From positions 1 to 64,000 of the forward strand of contig JARKQY010000041.1 of NCBI GenBank assembly GCA_029974635.1: a stretch of 64,000 nucleotides of DNA. The letters run 5' to 3'. The number at the start of each line of letters is the position of its first letter. Within the stretch, counting starts at the first letter, position 1. The notes below the pieces were generated by a model that was not told the DNA's origin, ran no database searches, and was given only the letters and a program-made list of their open reading frames with translations. Shown here piece by piece: positions 62,009-64,000 of this stretch. The translations under genes and the position numbers were made by a program. This DNA is from Bacillota bacterium. Its GTDB lineage: Bacteria; Bacillota; UBA4882; UBA8346.

Positions 62009-64000
62009 TTGAAGAAAAAGGTCCAATATTCAAGCATCTTGCTTATATTCATTTTGTTCTGCTTCCCCTGGGCCGCCTTGGCCGGGGAAAACAATTCATA
62101 CCGGGAACTCACGGGATGGGAATACCGTTGGGGCGATTTGCCGCTAAATGGTGATAGTTCCCGATGGCAGCGAGCCAGTGCTTCGGACCTGGAGAAAATG
62201 CCGCCCTCCCAAAATACCATCTGGTTTAGAACCAAGCTTAACGGGAACCGCTGGATAAATCCGGGCATTTACTACCGGACCATTTGCGCTCAATCTTTAA
62301 AAATCTATATTGAGGATCAAAAAGTATACCAAAGAACCCACCGCTCTTTCTATGACGCAAACAAATTGCTTGCGCCTTTGGACCGGGATTTTGGCGGAAA
62401 AACCTTATACATCCGGATAAGCTATGCCGAACTCAACAGTTTTACGCTGATGATCATCCCCAAGGTATTGGTGGGGGATTATTATTTTCTATCGCGGCTG
62501 TTTTTTAAAGAAAACATTGTCAATCTTATCTTTGGCTGCTTGCTTATTTTGCTCGGAATCATCATGCTAAGCTGTTCTCTTTTTTTACGAATCGAACAGA
62601 AAAAAAGCTGGTTCTCCTTGAGTCTCATATTGTTCTTTTTCGGAGTAAGCTGGGCAATCTTCCCGGATAATATCGGGACCTTCTTCCCGGAAATCGAGGA
62701 ACAACTTCTATTCTTGATTATTATCACCATATCGGGCTTGCCCGTGTTGTCGGCGTATTTTTTCGAGCAGATCTTCGGCTCTGGCTTCAAGTCATTGATC
62801 CGCCGCTTATGGCAAGTATTGCTTGTAATCTCAGTACTTTGTCTGGGTACCGCGTTGGTGAATTTATTGTCTCAATACCGGTTCAACGGGCTTGATTATC
62901 TTATGTCCAATATCATTATGGGCGCGCTCTATATTTTGCAGTTCATTTTGTTAGCTTGCATCGCTATCTATTATGCCATTAAAGGCAATATCGACGCCAA
63001 AATTTTTACCGCGGGCTTTTCAGCTTTTGCCATATTTTTAGTGTTTGATCTGGTATTTTTCTTCTTCAATCATGATTATTCCTTTGTTTTATACAAATAC
63101 GGCCTGTTTTTCTTCCTGGCTTCGCTGGTTTGCATCATGGGCCGGCGCATGGCCGCCAACTACGAACAAGTGATAGTATCCTCCAAGGAATTGGAAATCA
63201 AAAACCGGGAACTGGACTCTGCCCGGCAAGAAATTGAGAAATCACGGGATCAACTGATCGAGTTGAATAAAACACTGGAGCGGCGGGTAGAAGAACGTAC
63301 GCAGGAATTAAGTAAGGCCAACGAGGATTTAACCCTGGTCAATGAAGAACTATCCGCCTCCAATGATTATCTGGTGTCCACTCTCACTCTTCTCACTAAA
63401 ACTCAGAACCAACTTATCGAATTCGAAAAGATGGCGGCTCTGGGACAACTGGTGGCCGGTGTCGCTCACGAAATCAACAGTCCGCTGGGAGCCATCAGTG
63501 CCTCTATCGAAAATATGCTGGAACTGTTAAATGAAACATTAATGAAGCTGGTGCCCTTCTATCAAACCCTTTCCCCGGAGAATATGACGGAATTGAATAA
63601 TCTGCTGAAACTGGCCCTTCAAAACAAAAATGAATATATATCCTCCAGTGAGGAACGAAGCTACCGGAAAGCCTGGCTGGCCTATCTCCAGGGCAAAGCT
63701 TTGCCCGATCCGGAAAAACATGCCGATATGTTGGTGACCATGGGCATCTACACCATCCAATCCGGAGCTTTCTTCTTGGATAACAAGAAAAGCATTCAGC
63801 TTCTGGAGATGGCCTATCAATTGTCGGGATTGGTAAGAAATGCCAAAACTATCCAAATCGCCGTTGAAAGGACTACTAAGGTCGTATTTGCGTTAAAATC
63901 CTACGCCCATTTCGGCAGTTCCGGTGATCTGGTGCAAGTGGATATCCGGAGCGGTATTGAAACGGTATTGACACTATATCATAACAAGATAAAGCATGGC
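62009..64000 (+). CDS. Sensor histidine kinase with 7TM-DISM-like input (cut by window edge)
   Basis: A TTG at 62009 with GAGG 9 bases ahead opens a frame of 664 codons that runs off the window. It has a signal peptide (SILLIFILFCFPWAALAG) and an extracytoplasmic sandwich-like domain to about residue 165 (WEYRWGDLPLNGD, NTIWFRTKLN, KTLYIRISYAELNSF). About seven membrane helices (roughly 170-390) follow, in the 7TM-DISM arrangement. A coiled coil (SKELEIKNRELDSARQEIEK) leads to a dimerisation domain with His487 in VAGVAHEINSPLGAI. Some 150 residues follow before the ATPase N-box region at the edge. The two nearby response regulators are the likely targets. Confidence 0.88.
   Translation, partial: MKKKVQYSSILLIFILFCFPWAALAGENNSYRELTGWEYRWGDLPLNGDSSRWQRASASDLEKMPPSQNTIWFRTKLNGNRWINPGIYYRTICAQSLKIYIEDQKVYQRTHRSFYDANKLLAPLDRDFGGKTLYIRISYAELNSFTLMIIPKVLVGDYYFLSRLFFKENIVNLIFGCLLILLGIIMLSCSLFLRIEQKKSWFSLSLILFFFGVSWAIFPDNIGTFFPEIEEQLLFLIIITISGLPVLSAYFFEQIFGSGFKSLIRRLWQVLLVISVLCLGTALVNLLSQYRFNGLDYLMSNIIMGALYILQFILLACIAIYYAIKGNIDAKIFTAGFSAFAIFLVFDLVFFFFNHDYSFVLYKYGLFFFLASLVCIMGRRMAANYEQVIVSSKELEIKNRELDSARQEIEKSRDQLIELNKTLERRVEERTQELSKANEDLTLVNEELSASNDYLVSTLTLLTKTQNQLIEFEKMAALGQLVAGVAHEINSPLGAISASIENMLELLNETLMKLVPFYQTLSPENMTELNNLLKLALQNKNEYISSSEERSYRKAWLAYLQGKALPDPEKHADMLVTMGIYTIQSGAFFLDNKKSIQLLEMAYQLSGLVRNAKTIQIAVERTTKVVFALKSYAHFGSSGDLVQVDIRSGIETVLTLYHNKIKHG

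Noticed and set aside
61843..62268. Minus-strand open frame over the sensor-kinase start
   Set aside because: It lies antisense to the signal peptide and sensor domain of a well-supported kinase and shows no family features.

Overview
The window looks like a chromosomal segment of a diderm (outer-membrane-bearing) member of the Bacillota. Firmicute-type traits are the rpsF-ssb-rpsR and rplI-(Lon-like)-dnaB blocks, a LonC-type protease next to rplI, YwmB, DUF951, a MazG-like protein, coaX-hflX-dusB and greA-lysS, and sigma-A type promoters with 17 bp spacers. An outer membrane is indicated by mlaE-mlaF-mlaD, whose MlaD carries a C-terminal beta-barrel-like domain ending in Phe, as described for Veillonella. 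A Hydrogenispora/Limnochordia-like or related lineage is my inference; there is no rRNA here to test it.

Layout. 1-3150 is an AT-rich, decaying accessory region: the tail of an IS3-type element, three broken genes whose frameshifts or stop can be located, and an intact DUF433/DUF5615 toxin-antitoxin pair. 3.1-19.1 kb holds an acyl-CoA synthetase, the glutamate synthase operon gltBD with a clear promoter, a SNF2/SWIM helicase, a secreted glycosidase-like protein and a TPR protein. 19.2-27.3 kb has tRNA-Thr and tRNA-Gly with terminators, a tiny ferredoxin, an RHH regulator, a GatB/YqeY protein, a CheC-like protein, endonuclease III, a membrane-anchored HExxH protein, a chemoreceptor and a SprA-like protein. 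27.5-35.1 kb has alaS, a PHP-type histidinol phosphatase, cobU and a cobalamin-type ABC importer. 35.1-43.9 kb is housekeeping: ywmB, coaX, hflX, dusB, two less familiar genes, greA, lysS. 43.9-47.2 kb is the Mla system. 48.5-55.4 kb carries gcvH-lipM and the ribosomal/replication block rpsF-ssb-rpsR-mazG-like-rplI-lonC-dnaB.

56.4-64 kb is the most unusual part. An NHLP-type (nitrile-hydratase-like leader) small protein and a class I terpenoid-synthase-like protein lie together on the minus strand. Beside them are two overlapping response-regulator genes (the second with a LytTR DNA-binding domain), a B12-type radical SAM enzyme with a CX4CX2C cluster motif, and a 7TM sensor histidine kinase cut by the window edge. 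Together these look like a signal-controlled specialised pathway making either a modified peptide or a modified isoprenoid/lipid. I do not recognise this combination.

Non-coding structure includes three copies of a GACGGGATT inverted repeat, two MITE-like elements with shared ends, a CCGGCAAGT palindromic element in two places, a three-hairpin leader before greA, and a possible S6:S18 leader before rpsF. I see no CRISPR array, rRNA or recognisable riboswitch.
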